From Cranoglanis bouderius (taxonomy: Eukaryota > Chordata > Actinopteri > Siluriformes > Cranoglanididae), in the NCBI GenBank assembly GCA_023630585.1, contig CM042548.1, forward strand, positions 8,753,527 to 8,817,526: DNA of 64,000 bases. Direction: 5' to 3'. The position numbers and the translations under genes were made by a program. This document shows, in pieces, positions 11,346-25,541 of this stretch. The notes beneath the pieces are model-generated. The model saw only the letters and a list, made by a program, of their open reading frames with translations. It was not told the DNA's origin and ran no database searches. Every line of letters starts with the position of its first letter. Position 1 is the first letter of the stretch.

Positions 11346-11405
11346 CTCAAGCACACCTGATGCAACTAATCAAGGGCTTCATTAGTTGCACCAGGTGTGC
11401 TTGAG
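11346..11405. other. Hairpin in Tc1 leader (25-bp arms)
   Basis: Left arm 11346-11370 and right arm 11381-11405 are inverted copies with one mismatch, around a 10-base loop. It lies just upstream of the transposase coding text. A similar arrangement, with different sequence, occurs at 62334-62429. Confidence 0.85.
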
Positions 11406-11569
11406 CTGGAACACATGAAATACCTGAACTGGCCAGGGGTTTGTGGAAAGTTGTGGACAGGCACAAGTTAGGAGATGGACACAAAAAAAGGCTTTATCAA
11501 TGCCTAGAAGCACAGTGAAGTCTATTATTAAGAAGTGGAAGGTATTTGGTACAACACAGACTCTCCCTG

Positions 11570-12179
11570 TGTTATAGCACTAGACTAAGAGGACCCAAAA
11601 GCAGGACACAGACTCGAGGAAAACAGGTTATCTTTTAGAATTGAGGGAGCTGGGCAAGGGTATGGAGGGAGAGTAGTCTGGTCAAGGTCAGGATTTGAAC
11701 TCAGGTCTTGAGCATGAGAGTCAGGTGCTTAGTAAGTGCGCCACAGAGAACTCGGGTCAGCAGCGTGGGAGCTGAGTGCTGAATTGAGAGCCACTGGGGA
11801 AGGCGAGGCAAGGCAGGACATAGCAGGAAGTGAACCAGGAGCGGATAGCAGAAAACTCGAGTAGTGAACCTGGGAACATAAAAAGACACACGCAATGAGC
11901 ACAGGGTTATGCACTGGGGAAAACAACATGGAATACGGCCAAGAAACCAAACGCGAGTAGAGCCGGAAGTTCCCGCACTGAAAGCCGGAACAATCTGGCG
12001 AAGAGTGACTGAAGAACTGGGGTATTTATGCACTGTTGATGAGGTGAGTTGATGAGGAGCAGGTGAGACCGCTGATTCAGCCATGGAGCGCCACGGTCAG
12101 GAACACACACACACAAACAGAGAGAGAGAGAAAGCCCTGGAACAAGGGAGATACACGGAGCTCGCCCCGGACCATGACA
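11570..12179 (-). repeat. Gypsy 3' LTR (left on plus strand), complete
   Basis: The 610-bp LTR is bounded by TGTTATAGCAC and CCATGACA on the plus strand, that is TG...CA. On the minus strand it is preceded by a purine-rich tract ending AGAGGGGGGTA at 12180-12190, the expected polypurine tract, which fixes the orientation. Confidence 0.88.
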
Positions 12180-12430
12180 GTACCCCCCTCTAAACGGGAG
12201 CCTCCCGGCGACCTTCCTGGCTTGTCTGGACAGGCCCAATGGAACTCTCTGATGAGAGCAGGATCAAGGTCCATAGCCCTCCCAGTCCACAAGATATTGC
12301 AGGCCCCATCCTCTACGGCGCACATCCAGCAGTCTCCTTACTGTGTAGGCTGGGTGATTGTCTATGACCCAGGCGGTTGGTGGGGGGTCGGACGGAGGGC
12401 ATAGAGGGCTGATGTGTACAGGTTTGAGCT
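12180..12430 (-). pseudogene. Gypsy chromodomain and pol C-terminus
   Basis: Minus-strand text reads LDVRRRGWGLQYLVDWEGYG in one frame, then DPALIREFHWACPDKPGRSP. This is the chromodomain found after integrase in fish chromoviruses, which may steer insertion towards modified histones. It is separated from the integrase frame by frameshifts. Confidence 0.7.
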
Positions 12431-13600
12431 GGGAGACATGGAAAGTGGGATGTATGTGGAGGGACCTAGGGAGCCTGAGTCTCGCTGCAGTGGGGTTGAT
12501 TATGCTCTGAAGGGCTCTAGGAAGCAGAGGGAGAGTTTCCTGGCCTCAGATTTGAGGGGAATGTCCTTGGCCACCAGCCACAACTTTTGGCCTGGCTGGT
12601 AGTTGGGGGCTGGGACCCGGTGGCGGTCAGCCAGGCGATGGTTGCGCACAGAGGAGCGGAGTAGGGCGGAACGGGCTTGTGTCCAAATCTTGCAGCAGCG
12701 GCGGAGATGGGCTTGTATGGAGGGGACAGCGATGTTATCCTCCTGGGCCGGAAATAGTGGGGGTTGGTAGCCCAGGGAGCACTCGAAAGGAGACAAGCCG
12801 ATGGCGGTGCTGGTTATGGAGTTGTGGACATACTCCACCCATGGCAGCTGAGAGCACCAGGTGGTGGGGTTGTCAGCAGATACGCATCGCAGGGCAGCCT
12901 TCAGTTCCTGGTTAGCCTGCTCAGCCTGGTTATTGGTTTGGAGGATAAGCTGGCCGTGGCTCCCAGGGCGTTACAAAAGGCTCTCCAGACTTGAACTGGA
13001 GATGAACTGAGATGAACTGGGGTCCGCGGTCTGAGACAATATCCCGTAGAATGCCATGCAAGTGGAAAATGTGGTTAACCAGGAGGTTGGCTGTTTCGCG
13101 GGCTGTAGGGAGCTTGGGGAGGGCCATGAAATGGACCGCTTTGGAGAACCAGTCTATAATGGGCAGGATCAAAGTATGGCCTTGAGACGGGGACAGACCG
13201 GTAACAAAGTCAAGAGCTATGTGCAACCAAGGGCGACTGGAAACAGGGAGAGGTTGGAGTAACCCAGCTGGGGGGCGGTTTAGAGGCCTGCCAAGGGGCG
13301 CAGACGGTACAGGCTGTAACAAAGGCTCGGCTATCAGCATCCATGGTCGGTCACCAGAAGTGCCGCTTTAACAGGCCAAGAGTGCGACTGGAACTGGAGT
13401 GACAGGTAAACCGAGAACAGTGAACCCACTGGAGGACCTGGGAATGCACGGAATCAGGAACAAATAAGCGACCAGGGGGTCCGTTGCCGGGGTCAGGTTG
13501 GGTGCGTTGAGCTCTCCGGATGGCGGACTCAATCTCCCATGTGACAGCCCCGACCACACAGGTGGGAGGGAGGATGGTGTCGGGCCCCAAAGTATCATCT
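12431..13600 (-). pseudogene. Gypsy integrase pseudogene
   Basis: Three overlapping segments on the minus strand rebuild integrase in order. The zinc-binding region is around GLLKRHFW. The catalytic core has HIALDFVTGLSPS (first Asp), LRDIVSDRGPQFIS (second Asp) and a QAEQANQ segment (Glu). The C-terminal part has STAIGLSPFECSLGYQPPLF and YQPGQKLWLVAKDIPLKSE. Frame changes occur near 13345 and near 12990-12840. It is non-functional as it stands. Confidence 0.85.
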
Positions 13601-14340
13601 TCTCGAGAGAACTGGTGGGAGAGGGCATCGGGCTTACCGTTCTTAGAGCCAGGATGATAGGTGATCGTGAAATTAAACTGCCCAAAGAATAGGGCTCAGC
13701 GAGCTGGGTGGGGACCACACTTGGCGGTCTGGATGTATGCCAGATTTTTATGGTCGGTCCAGATGATGAACGGCTGCTCAGCCCCCTCGAGCCAGTGTCT
13801 CCACTCCTCCAGGGCCAGCTTAACTGCCAGCAACTCACGATTCCCCACATCATAGTTGCATTCCACGGACGAGAGCGGGTGAGAGGAAAAGGTGCATGGG
13901 TATAGTTTCTGGTTGGGGACTGATCGTTGGGAGAGGACCGCACCCACACCTGATTCGAAGGCAGCCACCTCCACAATAAATTTCCGTGAGGGGTCAGGTT
14001 GTACCAGCACTGGGGCAGAGGTGAACAGTTCCTTAAATTTGTTGGAGGCAGCTTCAGCCTCAGGGTTCCACATGAAGAGGGTGGAGGTGGAAGTGAGCCT
14101 ACTAAGGGGTGCTGCAACCCGGCTATAGTCCTGGATAAAGCGTTGGTGAAAATTGGTGAACCCGAGGAACCTTTGGAGCTGTTTTAGGGTGGTAGGTCTG
14201 GGCCACTCGACTACGGCTCGGATCTTCTCAGGGTCAGCCTTAACTCGTACACTTTCAATGATGTCCCCCAGAAAGGTGACTGATGGGGCATGGAACTCGC
14301 ACTTCTCAGCTTTTACGAACAGGCGGTTTTCCAGGAGTCA
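13601..14340 (-). pseudogene. Gypsy RT end and RNase H
   Basis: This part continues the polymerase frame after a TGA stop at 14338-14340. It covers the RT thumb/connection and RNase H (KFIVEVAAFESGVGAVLSQR, then WTDHKNLAYIQTAK). A second stop follows GPHPAR near 13697, where related elements have Trp. Both stops look like simple base changes (CGA to TGA, TGG to TGA). Confidence 0.88.
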
Positions 14341-15507
14341 TTGTAGGACTTGTCGGACGTGGTGGGTGTGCACGGAGGGGTCATGGGAGAAGATTAGTAT
14401 ATCGTCCAAGTATACAAAGACAAAACAGTTCAAGAAGTCCCGGAGTACATCATTGACTAAAGCCTGGAAGATAGCAGGAGCGTTAGTAAGGCCAAATGGC
14501 ATGAACAAGTATTCGAAGTGGCAAAAGGGGGTGTTAAATGCAATCTTCCATTCATCCCCCTCTCTGATCCTGACCAGATGGTACGCGTTCCACAGGTCCA
14601 ACTTGTTAAAAATAGTAGCCCCATGCAAGGGCTCAAAGGCAGAGCTGAGAAGAGGTAAGGGGTACTTATTCTTTACCATGATGTTATTCAGGCTTCGGTA
14701 ATCAATGCAGGGACGAAGAGACTTATCCTTTTTGGCCACAAAGAAGAACCCAGTGCCCAGGGGTGAGGAGGATGGCCGGATGATACTGGTGGCGAGGGAA
14801 TCATTAATGTATTTCTCCATGACCTCTCTCTTGGGACGGGACAGGTTGTATAGCCGGCTGGACGAAAGAGTGGCTCCGGGAAGAAGGTCAATGGCACAAT
14901 CGTAAGGCCGATGAGGGGGTAGTGAGAGGGCCTGGTCCTTGCTAAAGACCTCTCCCAGGTCATGGTACTTGGGGGGCACAGATGAGAGGTCGGGTGGCTC
15001 AATGGTTGAAGGAGGAGTAGTGGCAGTAGCAGGGGGAAAGGCCGACTTCAGGCATGAGGAGTGAAAGAAGGGGCTCCAGGTGACGACCCTCCCCGCCATC
15101 CAGTCAACCTGGGGGTTGTGACGCCTCAGCCAGGAGTAGCCCAAGACCAGTGGTGTACCTGGGGTGGAAATAATGTTCAGTCTGACCTTCTCGTGGTGGT
15201 TGCCAGAGATGACCAGGAGCAGAGGGGCGGTGTGATGGGTGACCCAGGCCAGGAGTCTACCGTCCAGTGCATTGACAGTCACAGGCGGTTCCAGTAGTTC
15301 CAGGGGGAGGTTGGCCTGGGAAGCTAGCTCCTGAACAAGGAAGCTGTCCTCTGCACCAGAGTCAATCAGGGCCAACAAAGGGACAGCAGTTTGCTTGTGA
15401 TGTAAGGTGGCCGGAATTTGGAGTCTGGACTGGGAGGTTTGGAGGGTTTGGCTTGCCAGTAGCTTCCTTCCTACTGGCGAGCCCCTCCTTTTGGGTGAAG
15501 GGGACAA
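14341..15507 (-). pseudogene. Gypsy protease and reverse transcriptase
   Basis: One open frame of 389 residues encodes protease with the active-site triplet in ALIDSGAEDSFL. Reverse transcriptase follows, with KKDKSLRPCIDYRSLN, the LDLWNAYHLVRI block, MPFGLTNAPA and the catalytic YLDD box. This is the best preserved part of the element. It uses a different frame from the gag zinc knuckle directly upstream, so gag and pol overlap with a frame change as in many gypsy elements. It is cut by TGA at 14338. Confidence 0.92.
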
Positions 15508-16194
15508 GCGGCGATGAGGTGGTCTTTAGCACAGTAAAGACACACCCCCTCCAGGAACTGACAATCGTGTTCAGCTGCAGTTAGTCAGGCCCGGCCCGCT
15601 TGCATGGGTTCTTCAGTGGAGGGGGAAACTTTGGACGAGGCCGGAGGACTGGGTGGACAGGCAAACAGGGAACTTGGGGCTGGCCAGCCCTCTCTCAATG
15701 CCTCTCTCACATGCGGCTGTCCAGGCGGATGGCGAAAAATCAGGGAGTCGAGAGAGTCAGTCTCATCTCATGCTACAGGTCGTCTTTTAACTGCTCGCTG
15801 AGGCCATTTTGGAACACCCCCATGAGTGCCTCCTGGTTCCATCTGGACTTGGCAACTAGGACCCGGAACTCCACCGAGTACTCTGCCACACTACGGGATC
15901 CCTGGCAGAGAGCAGGCATTTGGTGGCCTCCTCCCCCTGGATGGGGTAGTCGAACACCCTTCGGAGTTCGTCGGTGAAGGCCGCAACGGAGACTGTTAAC
16001 GCTGGTTGCTTGTGCCAGACTGCCGTGGCCTGACTCGAGGGAGGAACAAATGACGCCCGGGCCAGTTGGTTAAGCTGCTCCGTGAGAGCACTAATCTTCT
16101 GGGACATGGTGTGGAGCTGTTGTTCATGTTGGCCCAGGAGTGTTCCTTGCCAGGACAGGGCTGTCTGCGAGGGAGCTTGTTCCGCTGGGTCCAT
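15500..16194 (-). pseudogene. Gypsy gag pseudogene with CCHC knuckle
   Basis: It begins MDPAEQAPSQTALSWQGTLL, 16 bases inside the 5' LTR. After about 110 residues the frame shifts. At the far end the knuckle reads CLYCAKDHLIAAC, a CX2CX3HX4C zinc finger as in retroviral-type nucleocapsid. Several stops lie between. The short spacing between LTR and gag leaves little room for a standard primer-binding site, which I could not identify. Confidence 0.8.
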
Positions 16195-16210
16195 GGCGGC
16201 CAGATTGTTC

Positions 16211-16827
16211 TGTTATAGCACTAGACTAAGAGGACCCAAAAGCAGAACACAGACTCGAGGATAGAGGAAAACAGGTTTTATTTTAGGATTGAGGGAGCTG
16301 GTAGGGAGAAGGGAAGGGTATGGAGGGAGATTAGTGTGGTCAAGGTCAGGATTCGAACTCGGGTGAGAGTCAGGTGCTTAGTAAGTGCACCACAGGGAAG
16401 GGAGCGAAGGGGCCGGGCGAGAGTGGGTGTGAGTGTTGTCAAGGTCAGGACTTGAACTCGGGTCGTCAGCATGGGAGCTGAGTGCTGAACTGGAGAGCCA
16501 CTGGGGAGGGCGAGGCAAGGCTGGGTGTAGCAGGAAGTGAACCGGGAGCGGACAGCAGAGAACTCGAGGAGTAAACCTGGGAACATAAATGAGCACAGGG
16601 TTATGCACTGGGGAAAACAAACATGGAATACGGCCGAAAAACAAAACGCGAGTAGAGTCGGAAGTTACCGCACTGAAAGCCATAACAATCTGGAAAAGAG
16701 TGAAGAACCGGGGTATTTATGCACTGCTGATGAGGTGAGTTGATGAGGAGCAGGTGAGACCGCTGATTCAGCCATGTAGTGCCACGCCCAGGAACACACA
16801 CACACACACACACAAACAGAGAGAAAG
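16211..16827 (-). repeat. Gypsy 5' LTR (right on plus strand), outer end missing
   Basis: It starts TGTTATAGCAC like the other LTR but stops at ACAGAGAGAAAG. The last 45 or so bases that end the other LTR (to CCATGACA) are absent. It also contains an extra segment near 16340-16460, where the text GTCAAGGTCAGGA and ACTCGGGT occurs twice, so length is kept by duplication despite the truncation. Confidence 0.85.
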
Positions 16828-17326
16828 TTGTCACTGGGAAGGTTTACCTTCCAACATGACAATGACCCAAAGCACACAGCAAAACTGACCACACAGTGGT
16901 TGAAGGAGAAAAAGGTGAATGTCCTTGCATGGCCTAGTCAGAGCCCAGACTTAAACCCCATTGAAAATCTGTGGAATGACTTGAAGACTGTAGTCACCAT
17001 CAAATTTAACTGAACTTGAGCAGTTCTGCAAAGAAGAGTGGGCAAATATTGCAAAGTCTAGATGTGCAAAGTTAGTAGAGACATAGCCCAACAGACAAAA
17101 GGCTGTAATTAAAAAATTAAGGCAAATTAAAGCAAGGGGGTGATCCTTTTTCCAACTCAGTGATTCTGTTTTTTTATTTTAAAATTTTTTTCTGACATGT
17201 TGGTGTTATATCTTTCACTTGGATGTTATAAGTTGCACTGAGTAAATACAGCTGGATAAACTAAAAACTGTGTCCATCTTCATTTCAGGCTGAAAAGCAA
17301 CAAAATGTGATTATTTTAAATAATCT

Positions 17327-20889
<3,563 letters not shown>

Positions 20890-21700
20890 TATTTTTAGGT
20901 GAGCAAAAGGAACAAATAGTCTTAAAGTAAATTAAATAACACTTAATATTTGTTGCATGATAAAGTCCTTTGGTGTGTTGGCAGTGTGTTTTGGATCACT
21001 GTCTTGCTGCATGATGAAGTTCCTTCCAATTAGATTGGATGCATTACAGAATGTTTCTGTAGATTTCTGAATTAAATCTGCTGCTACTATCATGAGTTAC
21101 ATTATAAAGATTTGTGAGCCAGAAGCAGCCATGCAAGCCCAACCTATGACACCACCTCCATTGTGCTTGACTGATAAGCTCGTGTGTTTTGGATCATGAG
21201 CAGATCCTTTCTTTCTCCACACTCTGGCCTTTCCATTACTTTGGTAGAGCTTAATCAAGGTTTCAGAACTTTTGTGGCTCATCTCTGTATTTCTTTGCGA
21301 ATTCCAATCTGGCCTTCTGATTCTTACTGCTGATGAGTGGTTTGCATCTTGGGATATGGCCTCTATATTTCTGCTCTCAAAGTTTTCTTTGAACAATAGA
21401 TTGTGCTACCTTCACCCCTGCCCTGTGGAGGTTGTTGGTGATGTAACTGACTGTTGTTTTTGGGTTTTTCTTCACAGCTTCACTAGGTTTCTCTCATTAA
21501 CTGCTGTTGTTTTCTTTGGCCGACCTGTTCCATGTCTGGTCGTTAGCACACTACTGGTTTCTTTCATGTTCAGGACATTCCATCTTTTCTCAGCTTCAAA
21601 ATGGCTTGCTTTTCTCACCAGTCAGTCACATGTTCCAATATTTTTGATCACTGTTAGGTTGGTTCAAACAAAAGGTGCTACGTTCTAAGTTGTTTAACAC
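20890..21700 (-). mobile_element. Second decayed Tc1 element of subfamily E
   Basis: The minus-strand text QRNTEMSHKSSETLIKLYQS and ARVWRKKGSAHDPKHTSLSV parallels the element at 8890-9866, including a damaged middle. The C-terminal block with the catalytic Glu is missing. The right flank text ATGGCTTGCTTTTCT is shared with the first copy. Confidence 0.72.
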
Positions 21701-23870
21701 ATCTAGATTTAAATACCAGGAAATGAAAGCTGAAATTCTGATCTATCATCTCATAGCCATCTTTTGATCTCAAACCCAAATGTCTTCAGTGCAAAAAAAA
21801 GGAAAAAAAAGAATTGTCCTTGCCATTCCAATACTTTCAGAGTGGACTGTATTACAAATGAACAAGCGATCAACTCCAATTCCATTTCTTTCTTTTTTAT
21901 TCGGCAGTAACTATGCAGTATGAACATTTATGAGGAAGCAGATTTGGGCAATAAATGCACAGATGGTAACATGCTAGCTGGCTAGCTGCAGCTTTGCTAA
22001 TGCAGGATAATTCCATAGTCACTGTGTCAATTTCCGTAGTACTTACATTTAGCTGTTGTACATTTAATAGGCTTCAATTAACTAATGATATTAAACATGG
22101 ATAAACCTCTTGATTTCATAGTATTACTCTAGTTGCATTGTGGTGTTGTTATCTACGCTATATGGAAATAGGGCTGCTGCTTTGTTTAGAAAAATGCACC
22201 ATAAGTGTAAGTGTATTTTTATTAAGAAAAATAGTACGGCATAATTATTCCATTATTGATCTCCTCTATTCCCCCCATAAATCTGCACGTGGATCAGGAT
22301 GTTTGCTGGTATCATCACGTTAAATGTAGTACTTTTTAAGACTCAAATGTAGAAAACAAACTTGTCACATTCCACGGCTGTAGTGATGCCTGGTGTTATT
22401 ATTTACCTCTCGTTCATTTTGCTTGAGGTAACAGGTGATTAAGTATTTTTTTGCTTTTTGGGCTGTAGTTTGTTTACATTTTGAATTTCCATTATAGACA
22501 GCAGAAGACTCTCTGAGACATCAGTCACTTAACAATACAAGTTAGGCCTAGTTTTAAGCTTATTTTACACAAGACACAGTGCGAGCACCACAGCGGCGAT
22601 GCTTTCAATACCCCAATTGATTTTAACTCCCATTAAAAAGCATTGCAGAATGGTTATGGCATGACACAATACCTCATCACTCCCAGTGTTAAAGGTCCAC
22701 ATTAATTTGTGAGTGTATGGGCTCATTGCACTTTTGCATTCTTCATAATACTGCTCCTGCATTTCTGGTCCTTTCATTACACTCACAATGGTGGTATTTT
22801 ACAGTTGATGTCTGCAAGAGCTCCCAAGATGAACGTCAATGACATTCAACAGATAAGTAAGAATACTTGCAAAGCCCTTTCTAGCAAGCTGGAGAAAGGC
22901 TTCAAACTGTATGCTTTGTCAAATTAAGGAAAGAAAAAACCTACTTTATATATAACTCATAAATACCTTATATAAATATAGGAATAATAGTTAGAGAAAC
23001 ATGAAGGACAAGTCGCTGTCTTTGACTAATATAAACAATGCTGCCAGAAATGTGAAATGCAACAAAGGACTGAATGCAAGTAATCCATCTGAAGCAGCAC
23101 TGCTGCGGTGCTTGTGCAGTACGTTTACTGTGTCTGGTATAAAATTAACTTTATCTTATAATTAATGGTAACTCACTATACACTACAGATGCACCAGATA
23201 TAGATTAGGTTTTATTCATTTATCAATTTAAGACAATTTAATACTCATTATGGCCTTCAATTTATAAAATGTAATTTCAGACAAATTAAGACCCTTAAGG
23301 ACCCATGGACAGCTTGTAAGGTGGTCTTATTTCATATGTGAATCAATGAGCCAATCAGAACACAGATCATTCACATTAAAGGGAAAGTAGCAAAATCAGT
23401 TAAATAATTCTACAGGTTGGTCATGTAAGAATTGAGTATATTTCTTGTACATAAATTCACAAAAATGGGCTTAATGAACAAATAAAATCTAAGAAAAGTG
23501 TGCAATATGGGCCCTTTAAATTACTCGAAATACACGTCATTTACAGAATTGAATAATGAACCCCAATATCAGATAGATGGCAGTATTGCAGCACTGAAAA
23601 AAAAAAAAAAAAACAGTACAAAGCAAAATATTCTTGTAAACTAAGTGGAGCCTCAAAATAGCTTCTTCAAAACGTACACAAATTACACCTCACAATCACT
23701 TCTCTAAATTTTGTATAATCATGTACATCTCATCAGTGTCTTGTGTAAATACAGTATCATTTGAATCATGGTCTTTGTCACATTTATTCACTGACTTCAG
23801 AGTAAAAAATTGCATTACAAAAACAGATCATTAAACCCAAGGGTTGCAAATTGCAAGGAAACACTAATAC
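21701..23870. other. Unassigned sequence
   Basis: I see no gene or complete repeat. Minor features are a poly-A of about 18 near 23600 and a CTGGCTAGCTGGCTAGCTG-like word near 21970. An open frame at 22565-22786 (minus) is hydrophobic near its end but has no recognised motif. Confidence 0.45.
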
Positions 23871-24977
23871 ACTCACCGAACACTTTAATAGGAACACTAT
23901 ACTAATACTAGGTAGGGGATCCCTTTGCAAAAAAAATCACTCTCAATCAGTCTCTTCATGGCATGAATTACAAGATGATGGAAACATTCCTTTGGGATTC
24001 TGGTCCATGTTGACATAAGTGCATCATGCAACTCATGCAGATTTTTCAGGTGCACTTTCATGCTGCAAATCTCCCATTCTACCACATCCCAAAGGTGTTC
24101 AACTGGATTCAGATCTGGTGACTGGGAAGGCCACTGAAGAACACTGAACTCATTGTCATGTTTATTAAATCAGTTTGAGAATACTTTTGCTTTGTGACAT
24201 GGTACATTATCATGCTGGAAGTTGCCAGTAGAAGATGCGTAAATTGTGGTCATGAAGGGATGCACATGGTCGGCAACAATACTCAAACAGGCTGCGGCAT
24301 TTAAGAGATGACTGATTGGTATTAACAGGACCAAAATGTTCCAAGACAACATTCCTCACACTATTACATCACCTCCACCAGCCTGGACTGATGACACAAG
24401 GCAGATCATGGATCCATGAATTCATCTTGGGTCCATGGATTCATGCTGTTGGAGCAAAATTACCATTTGTGTGGCTCAACAGAAATCGAAATTCATCTGA
24501 TCAGGCTACATTTTTCAGTCTTCAACTGTCCAGTTTTGGTGAGCCTGAGCCCACTGCAGCCTCAGCTTTCTGTTCTTAGCTGACAGAAGTGGAACCCGAA
24601 CATGGTCTTCTGCTGTTGTAGCCCATCTGCCCGATTGCTCTACATGTTGTGCATTCTGAGACGCTTTTGTGCTCACCACAATTGTACATAGTGGTTATGT
24701 GAGTTACTGTAGTCTTTCTGTCAGCTTTAACCAGTCTGGCCATTCTCTATTGACCTCTCTCTTCAACAAGGTGTTACCGTCCCCAGGACTGCCACTCACT
24801 GGAAGCTGTTTCTTTATGCATGAAAATCCCAGATCAGCAGTTATAGAAATAATCATGCCACGGTCAAAATCACTGACATCACATTTTTCCCACATTCTGC
24901 TGCCACATGATTGGCTGATTAGATAATTGCATGAATGAGTGTACAGGTGTTCCTAATAGAGTGCTCTGTGAGTGGAT
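23871..24977 (-). mobile_element. Tc1-like transposon of the ACTTTATTAGGA family
   Basis: Both ends carry CACTCAC...CACTTTAATAGGAACAC and its inverse (GGTGTTCCTAATAGAG, then GTGAGTG). Transposase fragments on the minus strand include an N-terminus WEKCDVSDFDRGMIIS, a middle FQHDNVPCHKAKVFS with the second catalytic Asp, and a C-terminal LHELHDALMSTWTRIPKECF. All are frame-broken. Confidence 0.82.
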
Positions 24978-25431
24978 ATGCTTTTGCTCTGTCTATGTGC
25001 AAAAACACAAAGTGGTCCAGCACTGCTGCTGTAATTCTCTACTGCCTCCTACTGGCACTGAATAAAATAAGGGCTTGAAGGTACTGTAAGGTACTGGATC
25101 TTCTGAGTAGACTACTAGTAAAATCTGGGTTTGCTGGCATCATTCAGTACAGTGAACGTAAAAAAAATTTGTCATGTAAAACAGTAAATTATCTATTTGA
25201 AATTAGTTGAGCAACTAAGAAGATGTGGGATTTGATAAGTAATTAAAATTTGCTTTGTAGTTCATATTTGCACACATGCATATGCAGAATAGACCAGTGC
25301 TTTAACTCTTAACGTATAACTTTAAGCATAGACAGAATATTTACATGTACAGGTTACCACTCATTTACTACTCAAATGATTTACTGGTCATAAAAGTGTA
25401 TAGAGTGTAAACAATTCAAAATCTCTAAATC
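24978..25431. other. Unassigned sequence
   Basis: A/T-rich stretch between a Tc1 element and an exon-like segment; nothing recognised. Confidence 0.4.
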
Positions 25432-25435
25432 ACTC

Positions 25436-25541
25436 ACCTATTCATGTTCTGCACATCAGCAACAACCTTTGCATTTCTCCAGCTGAAGTTCCACTTGCGC
25501 GAGCAATGCAAATGAGTCCCAATACAGCTGTGGCTGCCCTA
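25436..25541 (-). other. Exon-like segment, unidentified
   Basis: On the minus strand a pyrimidine-rich tract ends in TTATCTCAGCTTAG. About 105 bases later comes AATAG|GTGAGTGA, a near-consensus donor. Between them one frame is open and reads GSHSCIGTHLHCSRKWNFSW, then RNAKVVADVQNMNR. I do not recognise this peptide and found no partner exon, so it may be a real exon of an unknown or non-coding transcript, or chance. Confidence 0.25.

Larger units (their letters stand above)
11570..16827 (-). mobile_element. Ty3/gypsy chromodomain retrotransposon, decayed
   Basis: Two LTRs flank gag and pol on the minus strand in the order gag-PR-RT-RNaseH-INT-chromodomain, as in vertebrate chromoviruses. 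It is inserted in a Tc1 element. Pol is broken by at least two stops and two frameshifts, and the LTRs differ by an internal duplication and a terminal loss. It is therefore old and cannot mobilise itself. Confidence 0.92.
11135..17300 (+). mobile_element. Tc1-like transposon, subfamily H, hosting a gypsy element
   Basis: The left part (11135-11569) holds a left-end leader with TTATTCAACCCCCTGAACAG and the start of a transposase frame that breaks off at GTATTTGGTACAACACAGAC. The right part (16828-about 17300) resumes inside the transposase at FQHDNDPKHTAKLTTQWLKE and SPDLNPIENLWNDLKT, then gives a right-end non-coding flank. The middle third of the transposase is missing at the right junction. 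A weaker alternative is that the two sides come from different Tc1 copies. Confidence 0.7.

Noticed and set aside
13368..14117. 249-residue Pro/Ser-rich open frame, minus strand
   Set aside because: Out-of-frame shadow of gypsy RNase H; the other frame shows the conserved motifs.
22565..22786. 73-residue partly hydrophobic open frame, considered as a tetraspanin-like exon
   Set aside because: No Cys-Cys-Gly or other family motif, no splice pattern, no neighbouring exon.
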